From contig NZ_VISR01000023.1 of NCBI RefSeq assembly GCF_007827595.1, positions 62,001 to 126,000 on the forward strand: 64,000 nucleotides of DNA. Direction: 5' to 3'. The first letter of the stretch is position 1. Every line of letters begins with the position of its first letter. The stretch is from Streptomyces sp. BK340. GTDB taxonomy: Bacteria; Actinomycetota; Actinomycetes; Streptomycetales; Streptomycetaceae. Shown piece by piece: positions 32,849 to 41,857 of this stretch. Under the pieces are notes generated by a model. It was not told where the DNA came from and made no database searches. It saw nothing but the letters and a program-made list of their open reading frames with translations. A program made the position numbers and the translations under genes.

Positions 32849-35677
32849 TCACACCGCGCCGGGCCATTCGTCCCGTCCGTCGAGTCTGGCCCGGACCCGG
32901 TCGGCGTCGGGATGACCGAGGGCGGTGAGGAGGGTGAGTGCCTCTTCCCAGGCGGCCCGTGCGCTGTCGCGGTCGCCGGTGGCCAAGTGGGTCTCGCCGA
33001 TACGGGTGAGCGTGTCGGCCTCCGGGTACGGCACCCCGAGCGCGCGGTACAGGGTCAGCGCGTTGCGGTAGCCCAGCAGGGCGTGCGGGTGGCGGCCGAG
33101 GTGGTGGTACGCGTAGGCGATGCTGTCCCAGGTCGCGGCCTGGCCGTAGCGGTCGCCCAGGTCCTGGAGCAGGGTCAGGGCTTCGAAGCAGTGGGCGAGC
33201 GCCTGCCGGTGCTCGCCGAGCAGGACGTGGTACCAGCCGACGGAGTTGAGGACGCTGGCCTGCGCCGGCCGGTGGCCCGCGGTACGGAACAGGTCGAGGG
33301 CGAGCCGGTTGTGCCGCAGGGCTCCGGCCAGGTCGCCCAGCTGCTCGCTCGTCCAGCCCAGGCTGCGGTGGGTGCCCGCCCGGCCGACCAGGTCACCGAG
33401 GCCGGCGAACAGCTCCAGGGCTCGTTCGAGGTGGGCGCGGGCCTCCTCGTGCAGTCCCAGTCTGCCGGCCGCCCGGCCGAGGCCGCGCAGGGCGCGGGCT
33501 TCCAGGGCGGGATCGGCGAGCCGCAGCGCGGCGTCGCGCGCGGTGCGCTGGGCGGCCAGTCCGTCGTGCCAGTGGCCGCGCCGTTCGAAGTACGGCTCCA
33601 GGGACCAGGTCAGCAGACACGCGAGCCGGTCTCGTCGGGAGGCCGCCGCCTCCTGGACGACGGCAGGCAGTACTCCGTACTCGGCGCCGAGCCAGGCCAG
33701 GGCCTGACTGTCGTCGGCGAACGGTTCGGCGTGCGCGCCCTCCGGCAGGGGTGGGAGATCCCCGCTCGGATCGAGGAGCGCACCGGCGGCGTGGGCGCGG
33801 TGCAGGTAGTACGCGAACAGCCTGTCGCTCGCCTCCTGCCGCTCGGCCTCGCCGTGGTGGGCCTGGAGCAGTTCGCCGGCGTGCGCGCGGAGCAGGTCGT
33901 GGAAGGCGTAGCGGCCGGGCGCGGGTTCGCCCACGAGGTGGACGCCGGAGAGTTCGGCGAGCAGCGGTCGCACCTGGCGGAGCGGCAGTCCGGCGAGCGC
34001 GGCCGCGGCGGCGGGGGAGGCGTCCGGGCCGGGGTGCAGGGCGAGGAGCCGGAACAACCGGGCGGCCTCGGCCGACACGGCTCGTACCGACCAGGAGAAC
34101 ACCGTGGCGACGTCCGCCGAGGTGTCGGGCCTGGTGAAGGCGTCGAGGCTGCCGTGGGCCTCGTGGAGTTCGGCGGCCACGGCAGCCAGCGGGAAGTGCG
34201 GGCGGAGGGCGGCGCGGGCGGCCACGCAGGCGAGGGCGAGGGGCAGCCCGGCGCACCGGGTGATGATCGCGTCGACCGCTGCGGGTTCGGCGGCGGTCCG
34301 TTCCGCGCCCAGCCGGCCGGTGAGGAACTCCCGCGCCTGGCCGGTGTCGAACGGCCGCAGGGTCAGGGAGCGGGCTCCGTGGGCGGCCACCAGGCCGGTC
34401 AGTTCGTCCCGGCTGGTGACGATGGTGAGGCAGCCGGGCGCACCGGGCAGCAGTGGCCGTACCTGCTCCGCGTCGCGCGCGTTGTCGAGCAGGACGAGCA
34501 CCCGCCGTCCGGACAGCATGCTGCGATAGAGCGCGGCCCGGGCGTCCAGGCCCTGCGGGATGTGCTCCGGTGGCACCCCGAGCGCGTCGAGGAAACCGCG
34601 CAGGGCCTCCCCCGGACCGGTGACCGCCCCGGACGGCGCGAAGCCGCGCAGGTCGGCGTAGAGCTGGCCGTCCGGGTACCGGTCGGCGACCCGGTGGGCC
34701 CAGTGGACGGCCAGCGTGGTCTTGCCCACCCCCGCCATGCCGCCGAGCGCGGAGATCAGCACCGTCCCGGCGTCCTCCGCGCCGCCGGGGAACGAGCCGA
34801 GCACCTCAGCGAGCTCGGCGTGCCGTCCGGTGAACGTGGCCAGGTCGTGGGGCAGTTGGGCCGGTACGGCGGGGTGCGGGCCCGGCGTTTCCGGGGGCGG
34901 TGTACCGGCGCCCCGGCCGGTCGCCTCGTGCAGCGCGTCCCGCAGTTCGGGGCCGGGGTCGATGCCCAGCTCGTCGGCGAGGCGGCCGCAGGCGGTCCGG
35001 TGCGTGTCCAGCGCCTCGGCGCGGCGGCCGGTGGCCGCCAGGGCCAGGACCAGGCGGGCCAGCAGGGCCTCGTCCAGCGGGTGCGCGGCGGCGGCCTGCC
35101 GGAGTTCGGGCAGCACCCTGTCCGGTACGCCTGCGTGCAGTGCCGCGTCGGCAGCCTCGCGCACCGCGGTGAGGCGCTCGCGCTCCGGCCCGCCGACCGC
35201 GATGCGGTCGCGCACGTCCGGGGAGATTCCGGCGGCGACCGGTCCGTTCCACAGCGACAGCGCTCCGGTGAGCAGGTCCACGGCCCGTGCGGGCGAACCC
35301 TCGTCGGTGGCCCGTCGGGCTTCGTCCCGCAACTCGCGGAAGCGTACGAGGTCCAGGGCGTCGCCGTCGGTGACGAGCCGGTAGCCGCTCCCGCCGCGCA
35401 CCAGGCGGCGGCCCGACGCTCGCGCGGGCAGCCCCGGCTCCAACAGACGGCGCAGGGATCCGACATGGCGGCGGACGACGTTGACGGCCGTGCGTGGCGG
35501 GTACGGGCCCCACAGCGCGTCGACGATCTCGGGCACCGACACGGGCTGGCCTGCACGAAGCAACAGGAGGGCCAGCAGCGCCTGTTCCTGAGGCCCCCCG
35601 AGTGCCAGCTCGCGCTCCCCGCGCCAGACCCGCACCGGCCCCAGCACCGCGAACCGCACGGCCGACTCGCCCGGCAT
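32849..35677 (-). CDS. AfsR-like SARP regulator with NB-ARC and TPR domains
   Basis: ATG 35677 (MPGESAVRFAVLGPVRVWRGE) with GGAGGGGGG upstream gives 942 aa. Domains: winged helix (about 8-100), BTAD (about 101-255), NB-ARC with P-loop GGMAGVGKTTLAVHWAH and VLVLLDNARDAEQV, a winged connector, then a long TPR array (about 640-930) with repeats such as ARAHLERALELFAGLGDLVGRAGTHRSLGW. This is the full AfsR architecture, in which TPRs sense a partner or signal and ATP binding controls DNA binding. The two neighbouring SARPs are about 40% alike by eye over the shared region and probably arose by duplication. No biosynthetic cluster is seen in the window for either to control. Confidence 0.92.
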   Translation of the reverse strand: MPGESAVRFAVLGPVRVWRGERELALGGPQEQALLALLLLRAGQPVSVPEIVDALWGPYPPRTAVNVVRRHVGSLRRLLEPGLPARASGRRLVRGGSGYRLVTDGDALDLVRFRELRDEARRATDEGSPARAVDLLTGALSLWNGPVAAGISPDVRDRIAVGGPERERLTAVREAADAALHAGVPDRVLPELRQAAAAHPLDEALLARLVLALAATGRRAEALDTHRTACGRLADELGIDPGPELRDALHEATGRGAGTPPPETPGPHPAVPAQLPHDLATFTGRHAELAEVLGSFPGGAEDAGTVLISALGGMAGVGKTTLAVHWAHRVADRYPDGQLYADLRGFAPSGAVTGPGEALRGFLDALGVPPEHIPQGLDARAALYRSMLSGRRVLVLLDNARDAEQVRPLLPGAPGCLTIVTSRDELTGLVAAHGARSLTLRPFDTGQAREFLTGRLGAERTAAEPAAVDAIITRCAGLPLALACVAARAALRPHFPLAAVAAELHEAHGSLDAFTRPDTSADVATVFSWSVRAVSAEAARLFRLLALHPGPDASPAAAAALAGLPLRQVRPLLAELSGVHLVGEPAPGRYAFHDLLRAHAGELLQAHHGEAERQEASDRLFAYYLHRAHAAGALLDPSGDLPPLPEGAHAEPFADDSQALAWLGAEYGVLPAVVQEAAASRRDRLACLLTWSLEPYFERRGHWHDGLAAQRTARDAALRLADPALEARALRGLGRAAGRLGLHEEARAHLERALELFAGLGDLVGRAGTHRSLGWTSEQLGDLAGALRHNRLALDLFRTAGHRPAQASVLNSVGWYHVLLGEHRQALAHCFEALTLLQDLGDRYGQAATWDSIAYAYHHLGRHPHALLGYRNALTLYRALGVPYPEADTLTRIGETHLATGDRDSARAAWEEALTLLTALGHPDADRVRARLDGRDEWPGAV

Positions 35678-35844
35678 GGCGCCCCCCTCCGGTCTGCCTC
35701 CCCGGACTCGACTGTACGTCACCGGATCAGTGACCGAGAGTTACCCCCCGAGATCCGCGGAACTTCCGGCATCTGTGCGTGCAACCATTCGCCAGGGTTC
35801 CGTGTCTCATGCCATAACAGCATGACTCGACCAAGGGGGACATC

Positions 35845-36408
35845 ATGCGAAGAATTGGGGCAGTCATAGCAGCGCTCCTTCTGGCGGGCGCAGGGTTGGG
35901 GACGGCGTCGAGCGCGGCGGCCGCCACACAGGCGACGGCCTGTCCGACCGGCTGGGGCAGCGGCGACAAGGGCGGTTCCACCGCAGGCGCCGTGCCGCTC
36001 GACGACATCAGGACCGGTCGGCACGCCTGCTACGACCGCATGGTCCTCGAAGTGCCCGGCGGGGGCCGTTCCATCGGCTACTCCGTCCGGTACGTCCACC
36101 GGCTCCACCAGAGCGCCAGCGGCCGGGTCATCCCGGTCGGCGGCGGCGCGATCCTCGACGTCCACATCGGCGCACCGAGTTACGACCCGGAGACCGGCGC
36201 GGTGACCTACCCGGGACGGGTGGGCCACACCCTTCCCGGCGTGAAGGTCAGCGGGTACCGCACCTTCCGGGACACCCGGTTCGCCGGCAGCTTCGAGGGC
36301 GAGACGCAGGTCGGTCTCGGGGTCCGGGCCAGGCTGCCGTTCCGGGTGATCCAGCTGTCCGACCGTGTGGTGATCGACGTGGCCCACAACTGGACGGGCA
36401 GCCGCTGA
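35845..36408 (+). CDS. secreted AMIN-like domain protein
   Basis: ATG 35845 follows AAGGGGG. Residues 1-32 are a Sec signal peptide (MRRIGAVIAALLLAGAGLG...AAAAT). The mature 155-residue domain contains GRHACYDRMVLEVPGG, GYSVRYV and a closing DRVVIDVAHNW, the pattern of the small AMIN-like domain proteins common in Streptomyces. They are probably surface or wall-binding; no catalytic residues are seen. It is divergent from the long SARP gene with 167 bp between starts. Confidence 0.78.
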   Translation: MRRIGAVIAALLLAGAGLGTASSAAAATQATACPTGWGSGDKGGSTAGAVPLDDIRTGRHACYDRMVLEVPGGGRSIGYSVRYVHRLHQSASGRVIPVGGGAILDVHIGAPSYDPETGAVTYPGRVGHTLPGVKVSGYRTFRDTRFAGSFEGETQVGLGVRARLPFRVIQLSDRVVIDVAHNWTGSR

Positions 36409-36481
36409 TCACGGGCCGCCCGCAGGCTTGCCCTGCCCTGCCGAGTCTGATTGGGTACCCGGCACCCCGTACCCACGGGGT

Positions 36482-37333
36482 ATGGCAGGCGGGAGGGCGG
36501 GCGGCGTGCGGCCGACGGAAAGACAGGACACCGAGGGGCTGTTGCCCGAGGGACTCGGGCGGGCGATACGCGGGACCGCCGAGGACATCGCCGCGCTGTT
36601 GCGAAGCGTGCCCGACACGGCGGTTCCCGTACCGGGGTCGGCGTGGACCGTCGGTGAGGCGGCCGCACACCTGGCGCTGGCCAACGAGCTGATGGCCGAC
36701 CTCGCCGCCGGGCGCGAACGCCCCTACGGCGACGGCACCCCGCAGAGCCTGGCCGCGGCGAACGAGGACTCGCTCGCCGCCTTCGGGGAGCGCCGGGCGG
36801 AGCCGCTGGCGACGATGATCGACGAGCAGGCCGGGGCGTTCCTGGACGCCATGACGCGGACGGCCGCCGATGCCCCCGCACCGACCACGCCACTGGGCCC
36901 CATGAACCGCGGTGTCCTCGCGTCCTACCTGCTCACGCACATGCTGGGCCACGGATACGATCTCGCGCGCGCCGTGGGCCGCCCGCACATGGTCGACGGC
37001 CGGCGCGTGAGCCTGTGCATGCCGTTCATGCTCTCGGTCATGCCGCGCGTCACGAACACCACGGCCACCGCCGGTCTCACGGCTCGCTACACGGTCAGGC
37101 TCCGCGGGGGCGAGGCGTTCGGTGTGGCCTTGGCCGACGGTGCCGTGCAGGTTACCCCGGGGCCGCCGCAGGGCCGCTCGGACTGCACCATTCTCATCGA
37201 GCCCACCGCCTTCCTGCTCGTCGCGCTGGGGCGGCTCAACCCGTGGCGTGCCATCGCCCGGGGCCAGATCCTCGCCTGGGGAGCCAAACCCTGGCTGGCG
37301 CCCCGATTCCCGAACCTGTTCACCGCGCCCTGA
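36482..37333 (+). CDS. maleylpyruvate-isomerase/SCP2-fold protein
   Basis: ATG 36482 gives 283 aa. The N-terminal half (TAEDIAALLRSVPDTAVPVPGSAWTVGEAAAHLALANELMADL) is the DinB-like maleylpyruvate-isomerase N-domain, including a metal-binding histidine at AAAHLAL and MLGHGYDLARA. The C-terminal part (TARYTVRLRGGEAFGVAL...RSDCTILIEPTAFLLVALGRLNPWRAIARGQI) resembles a sterol-carrier-protein 2 domain. Related proteins are mycothiol-dependent isomerases or thiol-transferases. The activity is unproven. An earlier TTG at 36428 is in frame but gives an odd proline-rich extension. Confidence 0.82.
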   Translation: MAGGRAGGVRPTERQDTEGLLPEGLGRAIRGTAEDIAALLRSVPDTAVPVPGSAWTVGEAAAHLALANELMADLAAGRERPYGDGTPQSLAAANEDSLAAFGERRAEPLATMIDEQAGAFLDAMTRTAADAPAPTTPLGPMNRGVLASYLLTHMLGHGYDLARAVGRPHMVDGRRVSLCMPFMLSVMPRVTNTTATAGLTARYTVRLRGGEAFGVALADGAVQVTPGPPQGRSDCTILIEPTAFLLVALGRLNPWRAIARGQILAWGAKPWLAPRFPNLFTAP

Positions 37334-37339
37334 GCCGTC

Positions 37340-37573
37340 TCAGCCCTGGGAGCGGGTGGCTCCGAAGTGGGTCTCGTGGTTCCAGACGTGGGTGCAGGAG
37401 GGGCACTGCAGATGGAGCAGGCTGCCGGTGTTGGACAGCAGGTAGCGCCAGTGGGAGCGGCACTCGCCGCCCTGCGCGCAGGTGGCGCACTGCCGGCGGT
37501 CGTCGCAGTTCGGGCAGTCCACCCAGGCACGACGCCCGATGTCGGCCTGCGGATCAAGCGGCAGCATCGCCAC
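37340..37573 (-). CDS. small zinc-ribbon-like protein, 77 aa
   Basis: The product has seven cysteines: CPNC, CATC, one lone Cys (GGECRSHWRY) and CPSC near the C-terminus. This spacing suits one or two zinc ribbons. The sequence is otherwise rich in Trp and His (HVWNHETHFGATRSQG). The start (37573 or 37567) overlaps the end of the upstream small gene by about 20 bp, so the two are coupled. The function is unknown, perhaps nucleic-acid or protein binding. Confidence 0.65.
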   Translation of the reverse strand: MAMLPLDPQADIGRRAWVDCPNCDDRRQCATCAQGGECRSHWRYLLSNTGSLLHLQCPSCTHVWNHETHFGATRSQG

Positions 37574-37847
37574 CCCCGCGCCTGGGGAGCACCCCGGCCG
37601 CGACCAGCTCGTCGTAGATCCGCTGCTGCTCCGCGTCGAGGCCGGAGTACAGCAGGTCGTACGCCTCCTCCTCGCCGCGCAGTGCCGCGACGGGGTCCCA
37701 GTCGGGCCCCAGGGCGGCCAGGGCGTGCGTGCGCCGGAGCATTTCGTGCGCGGTCAGGTCGACGACGAATTCGACCGGCTCGGACTCGCTCACCGCGGCA
37801 GGCTGCTCGTCCGGCTCGCCAGGAAGGATGGGGTCAAAGGAGGACAT
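37554..37847 (-). CDS. DUF6400-like small protein
   Basis: ATG 37847 (MSSFDPILPGEPDEQ) gives 97 aa. The core VEFVVDLTAHEMLRRTHALAALGPDWDPVAALRGEEEAYDLLYSGLDAEQQRIYDELVAAGVLP (positions 37575-37765) is what I recall of the Streptomyces DUF6400 family: helical, acidic, without a signal. Its function is unknown. It overlaps the zinc-ribbon gene by 20 bp and lies 63 bp downstream of a membrane-protein gene on the same strand, so a small operon is likely. The ribosome-binding site is weak. Confidence 0.7.
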   Translation of the reverse strand: MSSFDPILPGEPDEQPAAVSESEPVEFVVDLTAHEMLRRTHALAALGPDWDPVAALRGEEEAYDLLYSGLDAEQQRIYDELVAAGVLPRRGGGDAAA

Positions 37848-37910
37848 ACAACCGAACGTAGGTAAGCCATTCCCGCCACGGCAAGAGCAGGTGGGGGAAG
37901 TCACAGCGGC

Positions 37911-38645
37911 TCACTTCAGGATGTTCACGGCCCGCGCGACCACCAGGACCACGGTCACCAGGGACACCGAGGACTGGAGCATCATCAGCATCTTCGCCCA
38001 CCGTGAGAGGGGCATCACGTCGGTCGGGCTGAAGGCGGTGGAGTTGGTGAAGGACAGGTACAGGTAGTCCAGGAACGCCGGCTCCCAGTCCGGCGGGGCG
38101 ACCTCCGGGCTCTGCATCTGCGCGAAGAGGAAGTCGGCGTGCTGCTGCCGGCCGAGGGCCCGCGCCATCGGGCCGCCGCGGTCCCACTCCCAGTACCAGA
38201 GCGCGAACACGATGACGTTGGTCAGCCAGATGCCGCCGCCGGTCAGCAGCAGCGGCACCGCGTCCTCATCCGCCCGGCCGCTCACCAGGTCCGCGACGAG
38301 CCTGAGGGCCGCCAGGCCGTTGGCCAGGCTGATGACGGAGATCAGGCCGAGGCCCAGCCACCGCAGCCATCGCGTCTGCGGCTCGACCCGCCGGGGGTTC
38401 GCGGCGATCAGGCCGGCCAGCAGCACCAGCTCCAGCACCGGCAGCGCCCAGTACGGCTGGAGCGCGAGCCGGTGGGGCAGCATCAGCTGCAGGGCGACCG
38501 CCACCAGGATCACGGCGGTCACCGCCCAGCGCGGCTCCCCGCGCGTGGCCCGCCGCCACGCGGGGACCAGATCACGTTCGCCGGCCTCCAGCAGTCGCTC
38601 GACCCTGGCCAAGCGGTTCTCGGCGTCGCCCATGTCATCGGTCAT
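37911..38645 (-). CDS. DUF1345-like membrane protein with K+-channel-like pore layout
   Basis: The 244-aa product has about five helices: two early (AVTAVILVAVALQLML and LPVLELVLLAGLIAA), two in the middle and a C-terminal pair around YLYLSFTNSTAFSPTDVMPLSRWAKMLMMLQSSVSLVTVVLVVARAVNIL. This last part has the layout of a two-helix potassium-channel pore, but where the selectivity filter TVGYGD would lie it has STAFSPTD. I recall DUF1345 proteins with this feature. The transport function is unknown. The start is ATG 38645, and the gene is followed by the DUF6400-like gene on the same strand. Confidence 0.8.
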   Translation of the reverse strand: MTDDMGDAENRLARVERLLEAGERDLVPAWRRATRGEPRWAVTAVILVAVALQLMLPHRLALQPYWALPVLELVLLAGLIAANPRRVEPQTRWLRWLGLGLISVISLANGLAALRLVADLVSGRADEDAVPLLLTGGGIWLTNVIVFALWYWEWDRGGPMARALGRQQHADFLFAQMQSPEVAPPDWEPAFLDYLYLSFTNSTAFSPTDVMPLSRWAKMLMMLQSSVSLVTVVLVVARAVNILK

Positions 38646-38723
38646 GGCGACGATTGTCCCGCTTGGCGGGGCGCGCCTCGGAGAGGGTGCCGGGCACCGG
38701 GCGTACCGGCGCTGACCTGCGAT

Positions 38724-39692
38724 TCAGCCGCCGATCAGCGCGGTGAACCGGGCGGTGTCGATGTTGCCTCCCGAGGCGATGACGCCGATCCGCCGCGGGA
38801 GGTTCTCGACGCGTCCGGCCAGCAGGGCCGCCAGGCCCGTGGCGCCGCTGGGCTCCAGGACGATCTTCAGGCGCTCGAAGGCGAACCTCATGGCCTGGAC
38901 GATCTCCTCGTCGCTGACGAGCGTGACGGTGTCGACCAGGCGCCGGTTGATGCCGAAGGTGATCTCCCCGGGGGTGGAGATCGCCTGGCCGTCGGCGATG
39001 GTGCGGGGCACGGGAATGGTGACGCGCTCGCCGCTCTCCAGCGAGCGCTTGGTGTCGTCGCCCGCCTCGGGCTCGACACCGATCATCCGGATGCCCGGGT
39101 GGAGGGCCTTGGCGGCGGTGGCGCTGCCGGCGATGAGGCCGCCGCCGCCGACGGGCACGACGAGGGCGTCGAGTTCTCCGGTGTCCTCGAGGAGTTCGAG
39201 GGCCGCGGTGCCCTGGCCGGCGATGACGTGGGGGTGGTCGTAGGGCGGGATCAGGGCCAGGCCGCGGTCCTCGGCCAGGGCCTCGCCGAGGGCGGTGCGG
39301 TCCTGGGTGTAGCGGTCGTACGTGACGATCTCGGCCCCGTATCCGGCGGTGGCCTCCATCTTGGAGCGGGGGGCGTCCTCGGGCATCAGGATGACGGCGC
39401 CGGTACCCAGTTCACGGGCGGCCAGGGCGGTGGCCTGGGCGTGGTTGCCGGAGGAGTAGGCGGCGATCCCCTTGGCCAGCTGCTCGGGCGGGAGCTGGGC
39501 GGCCGCGTTGTAGGCGCCGCGGATCTTGAAGGCGCCGATCCGCTGGAAGTTCTCGCACTTGATGAACACCTCGGCGCCGACGAGGGCGTCGAGCGTGCGC
39601 GAGGTGAGGACGGGGGTGCGGTGGGCGATGCCCTTGAGGCGCGCGGCGGCCTCACGGACGTCGTCGAACGTTACGGGCGAAGCGGCGGCCAT
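38724..39692 (-). CDS. serine/threonine-dehydratase-fold PLP enzyme, beta-hydroxyaspartate dehydratase candidate
   Basis: The 322-aa enzyme has the fold-type II PLP lysine in GAFKIRGAYNA (K56), the phosphate-binding loop PVGGGGLIAGSA and SSGNHAQA. This is the short form without an ACT domain, as in serine racemase, threo-3-hydroxyaspartate dehydratase and BhcB (about 320 aa). It catalyses beta-elimination of a 3-hydroxy amino acid; in the beta-hydroxyaspartate pathway the product is iminosuccinate. It is the last of four same-strand genes, 53 bp after the aldolase-fold gene, which supports that reading over simple threonine deamination. Catabolic threonine ammonia-lyase or serine racemase remain alternatives. 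Confidence 0.85.
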   Translation of the reverse strand: MAAASPVTFDDVREAAARLKGIAHRTPVLTSRTLDALVGAEVFIKCENFQRIGAFKIRGAYNAAAQLPPEQLAKGIAAYSSGNHAQATALAARELGTGAVILMPEDAPRSKMEATAGYGAEIVTYDRYTQDRTALGEALAEDRGLALIPPYDHPHVIAGQGTAALELLEDTGELDALVVPVGGGGLIAGSATAAKALHPGIRMIGVEPEAGDDTKRSLESGERVTIPVPRTIADGQAISTPGEITFGINRRLVDTVTLVSDEEIVQAMRFAFERLKIVLEPSGATGLAALLAGRVENLPRRIGVIASGGNIDTARFTALIGG

Positions 39693-39745
39693 GGCGTGTC
39701 CTTGGAGTAGGGGGCGGGAGGTGGTCGGGAACCCCGGCGGGCGGG

Positions 39746-40912
39746 CTACCAGCCGCTGACGCGGTTCCAGACGCCCTGGATCGTGGGTGTGGGGCCGTCG
39801 GGCCGGCTGCCGTCGACGACGTGGTAGCCGTGGTGCTGGGCCGCCGTGGCGCAGGCGTGGTTGGGCAGGACGCGCAGGCGGGTGCCGAAGGGCAGGTCGG
39901 GCAGGAGGGCTCCGTCACGTGCGCAGAGGATGCCGTGCTCCTGGCTCGCGCCGGTCATGACGAGGCCGGGGATCAGCCGCCCGGTCAGGTCGGTGACCAG
40001 GCCGTAGCCCTGGTCCTGGACCTGGGCGGAGGTGCCCCGGTCGCGGGACATGGCCATCCAGCCGCCGTCGGTGATGATCCACCCGTACTCCGGGCGGTGA
40101 CCGATGACGGTGACGACCACCGACAGGGCGAGGTCGTCGAGGTCGCAGACGCCCAGGCCGGCCATGACCAGGTCGAAGAAGACGTAGTTGCCGGCGCGCA
40201 GTTCGGTGACGCCGGCGAGGTCGTCCGCAGCGTGGGCGGTGGGGGTGGAGCCGGCGCTGACGACGGGCACGGGCAGCCCGGCGGCCCGCAGTGCGTCGGC
40301 CGCGGCGACGACGGCGTCGCGTTCGTTCTTCGCCGCCAGGCGCCGGTCCTCCGCGGTGTGGGCGAAGTAGGACTCCCCCGCGTGCGTCAGGACGCCGTCG
40401 AGGCAGTCCGCCTCGTACAGGATGCGGCCGATGCCGACGAGCCCGGGCGCGTCGGGTCTCAGGCCGCCGCGGTGGCCGTCGCAGTCGATCTCGATCTGGG
40501 CGGGCAGGGCGATGCCGGCTTCGCGCGCGGCTGCGGCGACGGCCGTCGCCTGTTCGGTGCTGTCGAGCAGGACGCGCAGCGTGACACCGCGGCGCAGCAG
40601 GGCGATCACACGGGTCAGCTTGTGGGGGTCGATGCCGACGGCGTAGGTGATGTCCGTGTAGCCGGCGCCGGCGAACGCCTCGGCTTCGGCCAGGGTGGAG
40701 ACGGTGACCGGTCCGGGTGTGCCGTCGTGCAGAAGAGCTGCGACGTCGAGGCTCTTGGCCGTCTTGACGTGCGGGCGCAGGGTGACCCCGAGACGGTCCG
40801 CGTGCCTGGCGAGCCGTGCGATGTTGCGTCGTGTCCTGTGCACGTCGACGACGGCGAACGGGGTGTCGGGATCGGCCAGGTTCCGGGCGTGCGCCGACGG
40901 CGTGGTGGTCAC
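39746..40912 (-). CDS. D-threonine-aldolase/D-serine-dehydratase-fold PLP enzyme, beta-hydroxyaspartate aldolase candidate
   Basis: GTG 40912 overlaps the stop of the upstream gene (GTGA, 40909-40912), giving 388 aa. It is an alanine-racemase-fold (fold-type III) enzyme: the PLP lysine is in RPHVKTAKS (K50), a metal site is represented by LPNHACATAAQHHGYHVVDG near the C-terminus, and the start PFAVVDVHRTRRNIARL is typical. The family includes D-threonine aldolase, D-serine dehydratase, D-threo-3-hydroxyaspartate dehydratase and BhcC, which is about 387 aa. Between a reductase gene and a dehydratase gene, BhcC-like condensation of glycine and glyoxylate is the most economical reading. It is not proven. 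Confidence 0.85.
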   Translation of the reverse strand: MTTTPSAHARNLADPDTPFAVVDVHRTRRNIARLARHADRLGVTLRPHVKTAKSLDVAALLHDGTPGPVTVSTLAEAEAFAGAGYTDITYAVGIDPHKLTRVIALLRRGVTLRVLLDSTEQATAVAAAAREAGIALPAQIEIDCDGHRGGLRPDAPGLVGIGRILYEADCLDGVLTHAGESYFAHTAEDRRLAAKNERDAVVAAADALRAAGLPVPVVSAGSTPTAHAADDLAGVTELRAGNYVFFDLVMAGLGVCDLDDLALSVVVTVIGHRPEYGWIITDGGWMAMSRDRGTSAQVQDQGYGLVTDLTGRLIPGLVMTGASQEHGILCARDGALLPDLPFGTRLRVLPNHACATAAQHHGYHVVDGSRPDGPTPTIQGVWNRVSGW

Positions 40913-41847
40913 AGGGTCACGTCCAGTTTCTTCAGAAGCGCCAGGCCGAGGTACAGGTCCTGCAGGCCGATGCCGGAGCTGTCGAAGAGCGTGATCTCGG
41001 CGTCGTCGGCGCGTCCCGCGGCCCGGCCGGTGAGGACCTCGCCGAGCGGGGTGAGCGGGGTTTCCTCGGGCGCGTGCTGGCTCTCGCCCATGCGGCGGGC
41101 CTGCTCGGGCAGATCGCAGAAGACGCGCGCCATGGAGAACAGTCGGGGGTCCAGTTCCCGCTTGCCGGGAGCGTCGGCGCCCATGCAGGAGACGTGGGTG
41201 CCGGGCCGGACCCATTCGGCCTGGAACAGGGGCGGGGCGTCGGCAGTGGCGTTGGTGGCGGTGACGATGACATCGGCCCGGGCGCACGCCTCCTCGGCAC
41301 CGGTGACTGTCGCCGTACGGCCTTCCGCCGCGAGGGCGGCTGCCATCCGTGTGGCGCGGTCCTTGTCGCGGCCCACGACCAGGACCTCGCCCACGGGCCG
41401 GACCCGGCTGACGGCCCGCACCTCGTAGCCGGCCTGGTGCCCGGTGCCGAACACCGCCAGCGTGGTGGTGTCGGGGCGGGCCAGCAGATCGACGGCGAGG
41501 GCGTCGGCGGCCGCGGTCCGGTAGGCGTTGGCCCTGCCGACCTCCAGGACGGCGGCGATCCGGCCGATCGTCTGGTCGAGCAGCAGCAGGGTGGAGTGGT
41601 GGCGCGGCAGTCCCTGCTCCGGGTTGCCGGGCCAGTAGCTGCCGATCTTCACCCCGGCGTGTGTGGCGGAGGCCGACGGCTTGAGCGTGAACCGGTTCCT
41701 CGGGTCGGATCCGTGGACGGCCAGACCGGGGAAGACCGCGCCGTCCACCGTCGCGGCGAACGCCTCGCGGGCGGCCTGCAGCGCGAGGTCCTCGTCGACG
41801 ACCGCGGCGGTCTCTTCCTCGGTGATGTGCAGCAGACCGCGGTTCAT
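40909..41847 (-). CDS. ornithine-cyclodeaminase/mu-crystallin-family reductase, iminosuccinate reductase candidate
   Basis: ATG 41847 (MNRGLLHITEEE) gives 312 aa, after a long spurious upstream frame. The NAD(P) site is VFGTGHQAGYEVRAV (about residue 128), preceded by RTAAADALAVDLLARPD, and the N-terminal half carries RFTLKPSASATHAGVKIGSYWPGN, the substrate-binding lysine region of the family. Members include ornithine cyclodeaminase, alanine dehydrogenase, L-arginine dehydrogenase and BhcD (iminosuccinate reductase). It lies 10 bp after the regulator gene and overlaps the aldolase-fold gene by 4 bp. Confidence 0.88.
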   Translation of the reverse strand: MNRGLLHITEEETAAVVDEDLALQAAREAFAATVDGAVFPGLAVHGSDPRNRFTLKPSASATHAGVKIGSYWPGNPEQGLPRHHSTLLLLDQTIGRIAAVLEVGRANAYRTAAADALAVDLLARPDTTTLAVFGTGHQAGYEVRAVSRVRPVGEVLVVGRDKDRATRMAAALAAEGRTATVTGAEEACARADVIVTATNATADAPPLFQAEWVRPGTHVSCMGADAPGKRELDPRLFSMARVFCDLPEQARRMGESQHAPEETPLTPLGEVLTGRAAGRADDAEITLFDSSGIGLQDLYLGLALLKKLDVTL

Positions 41848-41857
41848 GAGTGGCCCT

